Part shown: positions 8,085-17,467 of the stretch, piece by piece
Layout: each line of letters begins with the position of its first letter
Numbering within the stretch: the first letter of the stretch is position 1
IMG/VR virus record: IMGVR_UViG_3300023199_000083
Span: 1 to 62,516 of that record
Source: a virus
Strand: one strand, 5' to 3'
Length of the DNA stretch: 62,516 bases
Position numbers and translations under genes: made by a program
The notes under the pieces: generated by a model
Seen by the model: the letters and a program-made list of their open reading frames with translations, nothing else
Database searches by the model: none
What the model was told of the DNA's origin: nothing

Positions 8085-8968
8085 TACCAACCGCTCCATT
8101 TCCCATATTGGTAGTCAGATCGGCATGGCAATAAGTGCGGGTCTTGCTCTCGATAATGGACATGGAACCGACTATGCACGCAGTTCCGGCACGATTGCGG
8201 AATCGGCACGTCACCCAACGTCCGAATCGGGTTCGTGGGATTGCCAAACACAATCTTGTTAGCCGGGACAGAAACGTCTTCGATTCCATCCAGAATCCCG
8301 TTTAAGTCCTTAATCCCGCCCGCCATCGCCTGCCGTATCTTGTCTCGCCACACCAGCCGCTCATCGGACTTGACGCCCTTCGCGTGCATGAACACGACTT
8401 CCGGCCAGCGCACGGATCGAACAGGCGTCTCCGGGCGGGTGAACGTGCCGTACACGCGCCAATTCAGGTTCGGTGCCTTCTCCAGGTCCACGTAGATGTG
8501 GCACGGGTCATGGTGCGGGCCGTCGATCCCGCGTCCGGTGCCGTGCTCGAAATCGCCCCACGCCTCGATCAGCCCCAGCCGAATCACCGGGTCCGGCGAC
8601 TCGATCATCGTCTCCAGATCTTGGACGCGGCTCTCGTACAGGATATCGTCCGCGTCGATGAACAGACAATGCCTCGCGTCGACCTGCCGAGCCCGACGCA
8701 GAAGGAAGTTCCGCGACTCGCACCATCCCGCGTCGACTCGCTCCGGCGCGTCACCGGAACACACGTCGAATCCACGGATGACCTCGACCTTGTGCCGAAC
8801 ATCTTGCCGGACCTGGTTTAGGAACCATTCCAGCTCGCTCAGCCGGTCCACGGAATTGTCGTCGAACACGATCGCGCACTGGACGTGGTCCAAAATGCTG
8901 TCCAAGCACACGGACAGGCTGTACGCATCATTTTTGCACGGAATCAGTGCTGTCAGTGGTAGAGTCAT
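8084..8968 (-). CDS. GT-A glycosyltransferase
   Basis: 294 residues. TALIPCKNDAYSLSVCLDS then AIVFDDNSVD is the GT2 start, and CLFIDADDILYES contains the DXD-like metal site. The C-terminus carries a Cys/His cluster (CRNCVHSRFHVHYREQ, then C) that might bind zinc. Its start overlaps the neighbouring glycosyltransferase gene by 41 nt, so the two are likely translationally coupled. Confidence 0.78.
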   Translation of the reverse strand: MTLPLTALIPCKNDAYSLSVCLDSILDHVQCAIVFDDNSVDRLSELEWFLNQVRQDVRHKVEVIRGFDVCSGDAPERVDAGWCESRNFLLRRARQVDARHCLFIDADDILYESRVQDLETMIESPDPVIRLGLIEAWGDFEHGTGRGIDGPHHDPCHIYVDLEKAPNLNWRVYGTFTRPETPVRSVRWPEVVFMHAKGVKSDERLVWRDKIRQAMAGGIKDLNGILDGIEDVSVPANKIVFGNPTNPIRTLGDVPIPQSCRNCVHSRFHVHYREQDPHLLPCRSDYQYGKWSGW

Positions 8969-9695
8969 CTATTGTGTCGCCGCCAAACAATGGAGTCGTT
9001 CGCCCGTTCCAATTCGCCGCCTTCTCCATCCCGGGCGTCTCCAGATGAAAAACGCGGTAGTTTCTGAATACGTGCCGATGCTTCTTCGGCCATAGTCCGG
9101 CGAACCACATGTCCGACTTGCTCGCGGCATTGTATTCCGGATACGGCCTCGGGTGCATCGGGTAATGCCACAAGTGGAAATAGCCCGGCGGCAGCTTCGT
9201 GTAGATTTTGCAGGGCGGGAACTGCCCGTATTCTTCCCCGGCCTGTAGCCCCTCGTGCTCGATCAAGCCATAGAGCCGGTTCAGTTCGTCCATTCCGACC
9301 ACGGCATGGCGCCGAGCATGATACAGCCACCGCCTGCGGGGCAGCTCGGGAATCGGACTGGTCAACAAGATGTCCGCGTCCAGGTGCAGAACCCAGCCCG
9401 TCTTGTCGAGTGCATCAAGCCCGATGTTTATTCCCGCGCCTTTGTTGAACTTGCACGGCTTCCCGTTGAAGCGATAAAACTCGTCCGTCTGCCGCACTGT
9501 CACCTTCTGCGTATATCGTCCGGCCAACTCTACCGTGTCCAGATCGTCCTGGTCCGTTACGACAGCCACCCGATCCACGTACTGGATCAAAGCAGGCAAC
9601 GTGTGCTGCAAGTAGTCCGCGTAGTTGACGCACACAACCACCGCTTCGATTTCCTCGAACTCGATCACCGACTTGTTTCTATCCACCGCCGACAT
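8928..9695 (-). CDS. Glycosyltransferase-like protein (GT-A)
   Basis: 255 residues. AVVVCVNYADYLQHTLPAL followed by VAVVTDQDD is a GT-A nucleotide-binding start and VLHLDADILL holds the DXD motif. The following FNKGAGINIGLDAL matches proteins that track sugar donors rather than nucleotidyltransferases. Its 5' end overlaps the methyltransferase gene by 17 nt. Acceptor unknown; cluster context suggests joint modification of one glycan or protein. Confidence 0.72.
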   Translation of the reverse strand: MSAVDRNKSVIEFEEIEAVVVCVNYADYLQHTLPALIQYVDRVAVVTDQDDLDTVELAGRYTQKVTVRQTDEFYRFNGKPCKFNKGAGINIGLDALDKTGWVLHLDADILLTSPIPELPRRRWLYHARRHAVVGMDELNRLYGLIEHEGLQAGEEYGQFPPCKIYTKLPPGYFHLWHYPMHPRPYPEYNAASKSDMWFAGLWPKKHRHVFRNYRVFHLETPGMEKAANWNGRTTPLFGGDTIDDSTTDSTDSVQK

Positions 9696-10302
9696 TCCTC
9701 ATAATGAAGCTCGGGAATATATCCTTTTCCGGGCTGGATGCGACCTCGACCAGCCTCCAATCGCTCTCTCGCTCGAACTGCGCCACCGCCTCGATCACGC
9801 CGTAATTGCGCTTTTTCGCCCAGCGGCTGCGGTCTTGTGACACGTAATCGTGACCGGCAATGACCCCGTCCGGCTTGACGATCACGTTCGCGGCACGCAA
9901 GTCTTCCAGGGCAGCGTCGTACCGGTGGTCGCCGTCAATGTAAATCCAGTCCAGGCTCGGCACCATCATTCCGGTCGAGGGGCGCATAGTACAGAATGCC
10001 TCGAATACGTCGTCCAAGACGCTCCTGATGATAAGCACTTGCCCGGCTCGTATCTCTTCCTGGAATCGATCGGCCACTCGACGATAAGATTTGTAATGCT
10101 CTTCTTGGCTCACATCCGGCCACGCATCCCATTCCTTCCAAGGGTCGACCAGGGCCATCGTTTGCGGCTGTGTCGCCTCCATCAGCAACGCCGCGTTGTC
10201 TCCGTTCTGGACACCGACTTCAACACCAATCCCGCCCTTGGGAAGCGTTTCCTGATACAGCTCCAGCCTCGTCTTGCGCGTCTTCTTTACAGTTCCACCC
10301 AC
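9679..10302 (-). CDS. Class I SAM-dependent methyltransferase
   Basis: 207 residues from GTG 10302, chosen for the AAGGAG five bases upstream. GIGVEVGVQNGDNAALLME is the SAM-binding glycine loop, and LDWIYIDGDHRYDAALEDL with VIAGHDY is the signature of the methyltransferase 24 type that acts on sugars and small metabolites. Embedded between glycosyltransferase genes, so it probably methylates a transferred sugar (inference). Confidence 0.78.
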   Translation of the reverse strand: MGGTVKKTRKTRLELYQETLPKGGIGVEVGVQNGDNAALLMEATQPQTMALVDPWKEWDAWPDVSQEEHYKSYRRVADRFQEEIRAGQVLIIRSVLDDVFEAFCTMRPSTGMMVPSLDWIYIDGDHRYDAALEDLRAANVIVKPDGVIAGHDYVSQDRSRWAKKRNYGVIEAVAQFERESDWRLVEVASSPEKDIFPSFIMRNVGGG

Positions 10303-10994
10303 TCGAACTCCTTGTCTTTGTGATAGGCCAATGTCTGAAACACCACGGCTTCCGTATCGACCAGTGCCTCCAAGTTTGCGACAGCCATTCGCACCCCGTA
10401 TTGGTCGCTGTCTCGGACACTCTTGGAATAACTGGTCGCCGCCAGTTTGTAAATCATGTCGCACCACACGGGGGCGCCCATCAGTCCGCCGCTGTTCCCG
10501 TATTGGTACGCGCCCTCATACGGACCGGCCGGGCAGTCTTCCGGGTAGTTTCCTCGTTCCGCTGACAGCAGTGACAGATTGAAGATCGCTGCCGCAGCAT
10601 TACTGACAACAGTCAGCACATGGAGATTGAATACAGCGTCCGAATCAGTGAACAAAACCCGCCACACATTATCAACTCCCTGAAGCGCGTTCCGTGCAAG
10701 CGTCGTTTTCATCAGGTTTGACCACTGGACGCCCTTTTCCGGTCGCAGAACCGTAATCGGTATCCCCCACCACGCGGCCGAGATTTCTATCGGAGTCGTT
10801 CCGGGTTCGTAGCTCGACCACGTGAACACTTTCAGTCGCTGCTCATCGAACGACTGCGGTTCCGGCTTGGGCTCCTTGTGCCGGTCCTGCAACTGCTGCC
10901 AAGTCCGCTTGATGTTCGCGAGCTGTTTCCGGCCCCCGTTCGCGTGGATCAAGACGGGAATGTTCCCGGTCGTCAGGCTCTTAAGCGCTTTCAT
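10287..10994 (-). CDS. PLOD/GT25-like glycosyltransferase
   Basis: 235 residues. VLFTDSDAVF carries the DXD motif and YGNSGGLMGAPVWCDMIY matches the NSGG-hydrophobic-G motif of lysyl-hydroxylase-associated glycosyltransferases. WWGIPITVLRPEKGVQWSN fits the donor-binding part. Its start overlaps the small gene next to it by 14 nt, and its 3' end overlaps the methyltransferase by 16 nt, typical of a tight operon. Confidence 0.65.
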   Translation of the reverse strand: MKALKSLTTGNIPVLIHANGGRKQLANIKRTWQQLQDRHKEPKPEPQSFDEQRLKVFTWSSYEPGTTPIEISAAWWGIPITVLRPEKGVQWSNLMKTTLARNALQGVDNVWRVLFTDSDAVFNLHVLTVVSNAAAAIFNLSLLSAERGNYPEDCPAGPYEGAYQYGNSGGLMGAPVWCDMIYKLAATSYSKSVRDSDQYGVRMAVANLEALVDTEAVVFQTLAYHKDKEFEWVEL

Positions 10995-11181
10995 TCAGTA
11001 TTTCGTCAATATAACGCTGCACCCTATCTACCAGGTCCGGCCTTGGATACTCTTCCGCCTTTTCGTGGCTTAGTCCAGCGCGGCGCAAGAACTCCTTGTA
11101 TTCCCCAACATGCACCGCTTTGATATTCCCGGGCGCGGTCGGGTCCGGAATAAATCGGTTTCCGGAATTGCTGTACTTCAT
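10981..11181 (-). CDS. Small protein in glycosylation cluster
   Basis: 66 residues from the ATG at 11181, which overlaps the stop of the upstream GT-B gene (ATGA). Sequence KYSNSGNRFIPDPTAPGNIK then charged helices. No known domain. The overlap on both sides argues that it is translated with the glycosyltransferases, perhaps as an accessory subunit. Confidence 0.5.
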   Translation of the reverse strand: MKYSNSGNRFIPDPTAPGNIKAVHVGEYKEFLRRAGLSHEKAEEYPRPDLVDRVQRYIDEILNESA

Positions 11182-12755
11182 TCTTTCGTCACAGAATCTA
11201 AAAGGTTTTTCCACTCATCACCGAATATAACCGGGTCCGCCAGCTGGTTAACACGATTTCTGGCCGCTTCCGCAATCGTCATCCGCAGCCGCTCGCTGCG
11301 CTGCAATTTAGACAGGCACGACACCATGTCCTGCATGTCAGTGTACAGCATCCCGGTTGTCCCGTGCTCCAGCATCTCGGTCCAGCCGTAGTCGTTCGGA
11401 GCCACGACCGGTACCCCGTGCGCCATCGCCTCCAGCCCGACCCGAGGCCAATTCTCTTTCGCCGACCCGTTCAGGCCCAGCACAGCGTGACATTGACGCA
11501 TAAAGTCGGTCGCCGGAATCTCGTTCGGCTTGTACGTCTTGGCCCATCGCGGAGGGGTTCCGACCTGGGAAAGCGTCTGGTGGTCCACGCCCATCATCAG
11601 CAGCCGTTTCGGGTTCGGAACCTTGCCGACGTACCGAAACATCTCCTTGTGCCATTTGTCACGCGCGGCCCGCGACAGCTTGCCCATAACGAACTCTTCG
11701 CCGGACAAGTGCGGTCGAGGCCGGTACTCGTACAGGGACACATCGAAGCCGCCGCGAATCAGCCGGTACCGATCGCGAGGCACAAGCGCACCGAGCGTCT
11801 TTTGCAGCCGCCGCATCTGGAACTGGCTCTGGCACACCATCGCGTCCGGCGGGCCACAAGCAGTATACCACCGCTGCTCGTGCCCGAACGGCCACGTCAT
11901 GCAGTTCAGCCAGATGATCGGGCACCCCATGTCTCGCAGCACCGTGGCCGCTCCCGATTCGTAAAAGTGCGAGTTGCAGAACGACACAACTGGAGACCCG
12001 GCTAATCGTGGTATCGACCGCAGGTGCCGCTCCACGTCCCGTGGGCTGATTGTAACCGTCTTGGCCAGGAGCGAGTCCATCTCCGGCTGGTATCGCTGGT
12101 TCGGCCGCCAGGTGGGAATCAGCGTCACTTCAATGCCAGCGCGACGCCACAGCCGGATCGAGTGGTAGGCTTCCGTAGACGCACCGCCAACATCGCCCGG
12201 ATATCCGACCATAACCAGACGGTACGGGCTCCTGTCCTCGCACAAGCGGCAATTCGCGGTCGATTTCGTGTTAACTCGGCCGATTGCGCAGGTATTATGA
12301 AGGGTACAGTCGTAGGTAGAGAACAGTTTCCCGCGATAGGGGCAATTGCTGCTCTGATCGGCCCCCGTGGCCGATTCCGAGCGGTGTCGGCACTCGAACG
12401 CCTTCGGGTTGTGCCAATAGTCCGGTTGGCTGGTCAGGTCGGAAACTGCGACGCTGGGCGGCTTTTTGGTCTTTTCCGGTGCGGCGAGCGATTGCCGAAC
12501 CAGACGCCGGTGCATGACCTTGGGAACGAACTGGCCGTGTTTTTCCAAGAGGTCCGGCACGCGGTCCATGTCCCCGGCTCGGCGCAGTGTGTCGATTGCG
12601 ATCAGGACCGTGGTCCGGTTGATCCCGCGAGACTGGTTCTTGTCCGAGATACAGTCACGGCAGTTCGGGACGTTCGCGGCCACCATCCGTCCGGCTAGCT
12701 CCGATGCTACCCGGCAGTGACCCATTTTCAAGTGAGGACATTCGACATGAACCAT
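11178..12755 (-). CDS. GT-B family 4-like glycosyltransferase
   Basis: 525 residues from ATG 12755. The first 190 residues are Cys-rich (CPHLKMGHC, CRDC, CRHR, CPYRG, CRLCED) and may form zinc knuckles. The remainder is a GT-B enzyme: VMVGYPGDVGGAST, then ENWPRVGLEAMAHGVPVVAP, the C-terminal donor-binding motif of GT4, and GTTGMLYTD. First gene of the glycosylation cluster, at the distal end of the virion operon. Donor unknown. A TTG at 12806 is an alternative start. Confidence 0.78.
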   Translation of the reverse strand: MVHVECPHLKMGHCRVASELAGRMVAANVPNCRDCISDKNQSRGINRTTVLIAIDTLRRAGDMDRVPDLLEKHGQFVPKVMHRRLVRQSLAAPEKTKKPPSVAVSDLTSQPDYWHNPKAFECRHRSESATGADQSSNCPYRGKLFSTYDCTLHNTCAIGRVNTKSTANCRLCEDRSPYRLVMVGYPGDVGGASTEAYHSIRLWRRAGIEVTLIPTWRPNQRYQPEMDSLLAKTVTISPRDVERHLRSIPRLAGSPVVSFCNSHFYESGAATVLRDMGCPIIWLNCMTWPFGHEQRWYTACGPPDAMVCQSQFQMRRLQKTLGALVPRDRYRLIRGGFDVSLYEYRPRPHLSGEEFVMGKLSRAARDKWHKEMFRYVGKVPNPKRLLMMGVDHQTLSQVGTPPRWAKTYKPNEIPATDFMRQCHAVLGLNGSAKENWPRVGLEAMAHGVPVVAPNDYGWTEMLEHGTTGMLYTDMQDMVSCLSKLQRSERLRMTIAEAARNRVNQLADPVIFGDEWKNLLDSVTKE

Positions 12756-13010
12756 GACAGGATTATCATCAGAACCAGGGGGCGGCACAATAGGCGCTCG
12801 GGCCAAGTATCAATTTTGGGTGTGATTGTCATGGTGGCAGTCGGGCTGGCCGTGGGAATGGCCCTGTTCGGCATGATCGTCGACAACCAGAGCACAAAGA
12901 GAGTGTTTAGCATGTTTCCAGAGTATCCTTTTGTCCGGCCATTTGCCGAGCATATATGGGGTCCGCTGGAGTACCCGCCCGCTACGCCAGACGAACTCAA
13001 CGCGCGGTAG
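12747..13010 (+). CDS. Small single-pass membrane protein on the opposite strand
   Basis: 87 residues, ATG preceded by GAGGA. A basic N-terminus (DRIIIRTRGRHNRRSG) precedes one membrane helix (VSILGVIVMVAVGLAVGMAL) and a soluble tail. It is the only + strand gene inside a 24-kb - strand operon and overlaps the neighbouring gene by 9 nt. Translation is plausible from the hydrophobic pattern but not certain. Confidence 0.45.
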   Translation: MNHDRIIIRTRGRHNRRSGQVSILGVIVMVAVGLAVGMALFGMIVDNQSTKRVFSMFPEYPFVRPFAEHIWGPLEYPPATPDELNAR

Positions 13011-13015
13011 CCTTG

Positions 13016-15247
13016 CTACATCACGCCGCCTCCCACGGCCCCGCTGCTGCTTTGCGGGCAGTCTACGCACTCGATCGGTATAACTGATCTATACCCACGC
13101 CCGACAGTAGTTTCAATTGTTCCCGCTGGCGGTGACGCCGTTCCCCAGCAGGCATTAAACCGCATCGTTACCTTGAACGTCGTTGTGGACCCAGCAGCGA
13201 GGCTGAAATCCCACTCGCCCTCCGGGTCGGCATTTGTCAGGGGCGATGTAAGCCGGTCAAGCGGGGGATCGCTCGATATGATCTCAACGTCGAATCCTGC
13301 ATCACCGTCCGGAGTCAATCCGAAATACATCGCGCATGTGTTGGACCCATTCTCCGGACAAGGATCCCAGGCAAACGCTTCGTTGTTCTTGACATCGACC
13401 TCCAGCGTAAACTCTTCGCCTGTACATACCGGATTGGGTGAATAGCTTATCGCGGTCGCACCAATATCGACGCCCTGTCCAGTATCATCAAACTCTGCCG
13501 CCCCATGCTCCATGCACGATTCACACCCTCCCTCGCTACTACTTTCCTCCTCGCTGCTACTCTCATCCCCACAATCACAGCACCCGATCTTTTCCCACGT
13601 GCCAGGCGTTTTATCCAAGCAGCCGTTTTCATCAATAATCAGCACAACCACGCGCTGAAACAGTTCCCCGTTCACACAGTCGGTCTCAAGCATCTCGATA
13701 TCTGGACACGGCTCCGGCGGCTCTTCGCTGCTACTGTCCTCGCTACTGCTCTCCTCCTCGCTACTGCTCTCCTCCTCGCTGCTGCTTTCCGAATCGCAAC
13801 AGCCAAACAGATCGCCGAAGATGCAGACCTCGTATCTGTCTGCATCTTCGTAGTACTTCGCCAATCCGAATGTGCCTTGCGGAACCTTTGGGTTCCGGTC
13901 GTGCAGCTTGGCCCATTGCTCGACTACCCCCAGCGCGTCATGCACTTCAAAAAAACAGTTGACCGGGCACGTCTGCCCATCTTCGTGCCGGACGACCTCC
14001 GCCAGCGCCGACGTACACGGCTCCAGGCTCTCTCGCAACACAAAACGCCGAAACGCATCCGGTTCGAGCGGATTCACCGTCTGGCTCAGTTGCGTATTGG
14101 GAGCAAAGTTCTCCGGAAGGCCAATGACCCTAGTCGTTACTCGCCGCTCCTCGGAATCTTGGGCGTCATCGACTGTGTAGATGATGCAGTCGTCCGCACC
14201 CGACGGCGACAGGCTGGGGATGCCGATATAAGTCACGTCGATATGTCGCGACGACATCGACAGCCAATCGGTCGCCCACTTATCGGCCAGCGCGTCGAGC
14301 GTTGACTTGTTCAGCGGGTCCGATTCCGCCGTAGCGTCCGCTGCAAAGTCCGCCCAAGCGGTCGAATGGACAGTGACCACGCCTCGCGTGTCGGTCCCAA
14401 CGTTCCGTTCGTAGGTCCAGTCCCGAACCTGCTCGCGGCACTTCTTGGACCGGAACACCATTCGGACCCCGGTCGTTCGGGCCGAGCGAGTGTACGCCCC
14501 GCCAGCGATCACCGGGCCGGGGGCATGAATCGGCGTGTGACGAGCCGCCAGAACCTGCTCCGTGCCCAGTGCGCCCAGCAGCGCGACAGATCCCGTCCGC
14601 GTCACCACCACGCGGCGGCCTGTCGAATGGGCCACTATGTCCAGCAGCCGCGCCGCGTTCATCCTCGGCCGAAACAGCTCGACCGGATCAGGGGCCAGAT
14701 ACGAACCGTCAACCACGCCCGGCACAAAGGTCTGGTTAAGGGACTCGCCAATCTTTAAGATCAATGCGGGCCAAGTCTCCAAATCCGACAGGGTGGGGTT
14801 AACGTGCCTGAACTGCCAAAAGTACCTCTGGTCCACAACGGGCAGCACCCACGCCTTTTTGTTGCCCGAGACCGCCGTCATTTGACGCGGAGCGAGCGCA
14901 AACACCCGGAAGGGTACTCCGGATATGGTCAGGCGAAGAGGCGTCGTAGAGGCGATTTTAGACGCCACATCGGACAGAATCGAATCGTTGACCAGGAAGT
15001 GACCGTAGGCCCATCGAGTCGCACCGGTTGGCCAAACAAGCTGGTTCAGCTTCGGGTGGTGGAAAGGTGGGTAATTTATGTCGGGGGCGGTAACTGGCTG
15101 GTCCCATTTGCCAGCGTGTTCCCATCGCCCGTCATCGTCGGAGAACGTGGGCGATTCCGGGTACTGGTCCGGGGGCTGGAACTGGTCTCGGAACTGCTCA
15201 AGGTCCGGGGCCGAATAAAGCGCCTGTTTGCCGTCGATCAGGATCAT
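13016..15247 (-). CDS. Large tail-tip protein with Ser-Glu linkers
   Basis: 743 residues. The first ~430 resemble a baseplate-hub type protein (LNQLVWPTGATRWAYGHFLV, then RLLDIVAHSTGRRVVVTRTG). The second half is modular: Cys-bearing segments (FGCCDSE, CCDCGDE, GCESCMEHG) joined by runs of SSSEEE repeats at about 13535-13555 and 13725-13790, and a C-terminal beta domain ending QSSSGAVGGGVM. The Ser runs could be O-glycosylated by the adjacent cluster (inference). Confidence 0.65.
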   Translation of the reverse strand: MILIDGKQALYSAPDLEQFRDQFQPPDQYPESPTFSDDDGRWEHAGKWDQPVTAPDINYPPFHHPKLNQLVWPTGATRWAYGHFLVNDSILSDVASKIASTTPLRLTISGVPFRVFALAPRQMTAVSGNKKAWVLPVVDQRYFWQFRHVNPTLSDLETWPALILKIGESLNQTFVPGVVDGSYLAPDPVELFRPRMNAARLLDIVAHSTGRRVVVTRTGSVALLGALGTEQVLAARHTPIHAPGPVIAGGAYTRSARTTGVRMVFRSKKCREQVRDWTYERNVGTDTRGVVTVHSTAWADFAADATAESDPLNKSTLDALADKWATDWLSMSSRHIDVTYIGIPSLSPSGADDCIIYTVDDAQDSEERRVTTRVIGLPENFAPNTQLSQTVNPLEPDAFRRFVLRESLEPCTSALAEVVRHEDGQTCPVNCFFEVHDALGVVEQWAKLHDRNPKVPQGTFGLAKYYEDADRYEVCIFGDLFGCCDSESSSEEESSSEEESSSEDSSSEEPPEPCPDIEMLETDCVNGELFQRVVVLIIDENGCLDKTPGTWEKIGCCDCGDESSSEEESSSEGGCESCMEHGAAEFDDTGQGVDIGATAISYSPNPVCTGEEFTLEVDVKNNEAFAWDPCPENGSNTCAMYFGLTPDGDAGFDVEIISSDPPLDRLTSPLTNADPEGEWDFSLAAGSTTTFKVTMRFNACWGTASPPAGTIETTVGRGYRSVIPIECVDCPQSSSGAVGGGVM

Positions 15248-15255
15248 GTCGGTAT

Positions 15256-15777
15256 TTAGTCCTCATCGCCGATCAGGTTCCAGTCAAACACGATAGAAAA
15301 GCCGATCTGGATCGAAGCGTGCTGCCTTGCGTCTCGAATAACGTTCCAGTCCTGCGGGAACGGCGGCTGGTTCAGTATCTGCTCACCGAGTTCGTTCAGG
15401 ATGTCTCGGTCATCGCCGGTGAACGCCTTCAGTGCCTTTGTGGCCAGGCGGTACAGTCCGGAGCCGCGGCGGTTGAGAATCTGGTCGGCATGGTGCGGCT
15501 GGTCCATCTGGCTCGCGGTGTGGATTGTGACCACGATCGTCGACATGCACGTGGCCTGGAACTCGGCCCCGCCGTCGTACATTCCCGCATCAAAACTGCC
15601 TCGTCCTCCGTCGCTGATCACACACCAGATCGGATGAAACGATGCGCCCGGTGTCGGTGGCTTGGCGTCCGGGTTATCGCTGATGAAACACGTCTGGCTC
15701 TTGAGTCCGAGCTGGAACTGCATGCGCTCTCGGAACGCCTTTAGCACCTCGGGAATTAACGTGTCTACGCTGGTCAC
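15256..15777 (-). CDS. Tail completion/terminator-like protein
   Basis: 173 residues beginning TSVDTLIPEVLKAFRERMQF. The length, a helical N-terminus followed by beta strands (MSTIVVTIHTASQMDQ; QIGFSIVFDWNLIGDED) and position in the tail operon resemble tail-terminator or minor tail proteins. No catalytic motif. Assignment is by context. Confidence 0.45.
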   Translation of the reverse strand: MTSVDTLIPEVLKAFRERMQFQLGLKSQTCFISDNPDAKPPTPGASFHPIWCVISDGGRGSFDAGMYDGGAEFQATCMSTIVVTIHTASQMDQPHHADQILNRRGSGLYRLATKALKAFTGDDRDILNELGEQILNQPPFPQDWNVIRDARQHASIQIGFSIVFDWNLIGDED

Positions 15778-15819
15778 TCATCAGCTCCCGTGTGGCGCCA
15801 GTTGGCACAATGCCTGTTA

Positions 15820-17457
15820 TCAACTGCTACTCGAATCACCCACGTCGTCCGGTATTGTAGGCGAGCTGGACACCGGGAACAGCCGATCGGTCTGTCTCAG
15901 CCGGAAAAACCGGTTCATCCACTCGTGCAGCACGCCCTGCCGCCCATTGCTGTTGTCAATCTCCGCCGTGTCGCCCATCTCAAAGTTGTCCAGGCCCGGG
16001 AAGATCGCCACATAAGGACCGCCCGGGTACAGTCGCGTTGCCGGTGACAGCGCCACTTCATCCACAAACACACTGGTTCCGCTCGACACGGCCGTCGTCT
16101 GCTTGATCCGAAAGTATACTCGACCCGGGAGCGTCTTGGGAGTCCGAAACGAGCCGGTGGAGTACGTCCAATCCGAATTCGACAGCGACGTTGCGTCGAT
16201 CGTGAAGCTGTTGGCGTTCCCTTCGTCGTCCTGGATCACCGACCCGCCCACGCCGTCGACCAGGGCCACTTCGATAACGCCCGCCGCCGGTACCACGTCC
16301 ACAATCGCCGGGACACATGCCGCATAGCTAAGGGACGGCTCCAAGTTCACTTCCTGGCTCAGTTCCGTCAATTGCGCCCCGTCCGCATCGAATTCGACGG
16401 CTCGAGCGCCGCGGATCACGTTGGCCGACCCCGCCGTGGTCGTCGCGTGTCCGATCGAGCCGGTGTCCAGATCGTTGACGCTGGTGAGCTGGTTTGGGTC
16501 CGGCACGCCGTTAAACGTGATCGTGTGCGTAAAGTTCGGGCTGGTCCCGGTCGTTTCGACGGCCACGGCACCCAGCCCCGGCAGGGCTTGCAACGCGGCC
16601 TCGACAGCCGACTGGTCCCCGTCCCAGGCGATCGGCGACGTTTCGTGTGTCTTGCTATTTCTATCCTCGAACCGGAGCCGGTAGAAGCCTTCGGTCGGGC
16701 TACCTGATATCGTGACGGTCTGGACCTCGATCGGGGTCATTTTCAAGGTCGTCCCAAGCGTCGCCACCGCAGCCTGCCACTCCAGCGGCAAATCGTCCGC
16801 CTGTGCGTTTTCGTCTTCAAAGTCGGCGTTGACCAGCCGGTTGTTGCCGCCGGTAGCCACGCGGCTTGTCAGGCTAATGCTTGCCCCGCTTCCGTCTGGC
16901 CAGAACGGGTCCAGCTCCTCCCGTGTTCGCTCGCCGGAGATCGTCCAGGTGACCGAGCCGTCGTTATTGACGCTGCTCACCTCCAGTTGCACATCCTCGC
17001 CGTAGACGAACTCGCTGACCTTGCCATCCACCCGCCGCAAGCTGACCTCGATCGCGCCTTCCCCTTCGTTCCCGGCCCCGAAGCTGACCGAGCTGGACAG
17101 GGTGCTTTCTTGCAGAGTCTCGCTTTGCCGATCGAATTCGTCGATCAGCCAATCGATCGCGTTGTCGATCCGCTTCGGTGTCTGCTCCGACTCCGCTGCC
17201 ACCGACTCAATGATCAGCGTCGACATGTTCCGCGTGATCGACCCGCCCAGAAACGAGCGAGCGTTGCGGGCCATGGTGTCGACAGCGCTTTGCAATCCGT
17301 CCGTCGAGCCGTGAATCGGCATCGACTCCTGATCGAACAGGTCGGAAAACAGCTTGATATTCGCGCTGAGGCTAGGCCCCGAAGCGTCCAGCAATCCGTC
17401 CGCCGCGTCGAACATCTTCCGAAGGCGGGTGAATAGTTCAGTTAAGTCAATCGCCAC
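15820..17457 (-). CDS. Tail structural protein with Ser-rich C-terminus
   Basis: 545 residues. Helical N-terminus (IDLTELFTRLRKMFDAADG), then a series of beta-sandwich-like segments (GSASISL-type; carbohydrate-module-like SLSYAACVPAIVDVVPAAG; TLPGRVYFRIKQTTAVSSG). It ends DDVGDSSSS, sharing the acidic Ser tail found on four other virion proteins here. Possibly a distal tail or adhesin component; family not recognised. Confidence 0.6.
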   Translation of the reverse strand: MAIDLTELFTRLRKMFDAADGLLDASGPSLSANIKLFSDLFDQESMPIHGSTDGLQSAVDTMARNARSFLGGSITRNMSTLIIESVAAESEQTPKRIDNAIDWLIDEFDRQSETLQESTLSSSVSFGAGNEGEGAIEVSLRRVDGKVSEFVYGEDVQLEVSSVNNDGSVTWTISGERTREELDPFWPDGSGASISLTSRVATGGNNRLVNADFEDENAQADDLPLEWQAAVATLGTTLKMTPIEVQTVTISGSPTEGFYRLRFEDRNSKTHETSPIAWDGDQSAVEAALQALPGLGAVAVETTGTSPNFTHTITFNGVPDPNQLTSVNDLDTGSIGHATTTAGSANVIRGARAVEFDADGAQLTELSQEVNLEPSLSYAACVPAIVDVVPAAGVIEVALVDGVGGSVIQDDEGNANSFTIDATSLSNSDWTYSTGSFRTPKTLPGRVYFRIKQTTAVSSGTSVFVDEVALSPATRLYPGGPYVAIFPGLDNFEMGDTAEIDNSNGRQGVLHEWMNRFFRLRQTDRLFPVSSSPTIPDDVGDSSSS

Positions 17458-17467
17458 GGCATGGCTC

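Noticed and set aside
12271-12298. TTAACC-family promoter on the + strand
   Set aside because: TTAACT-N16-TATTAT fits, but it lies antisense inside the GT-B gene with no downstream + gene; likely chance.
11364-12698. Long + ORFs opposite the GT-B gene
   Set aside because: Arg/His/Pro-rich mirror frames of a well-supported enzyme.
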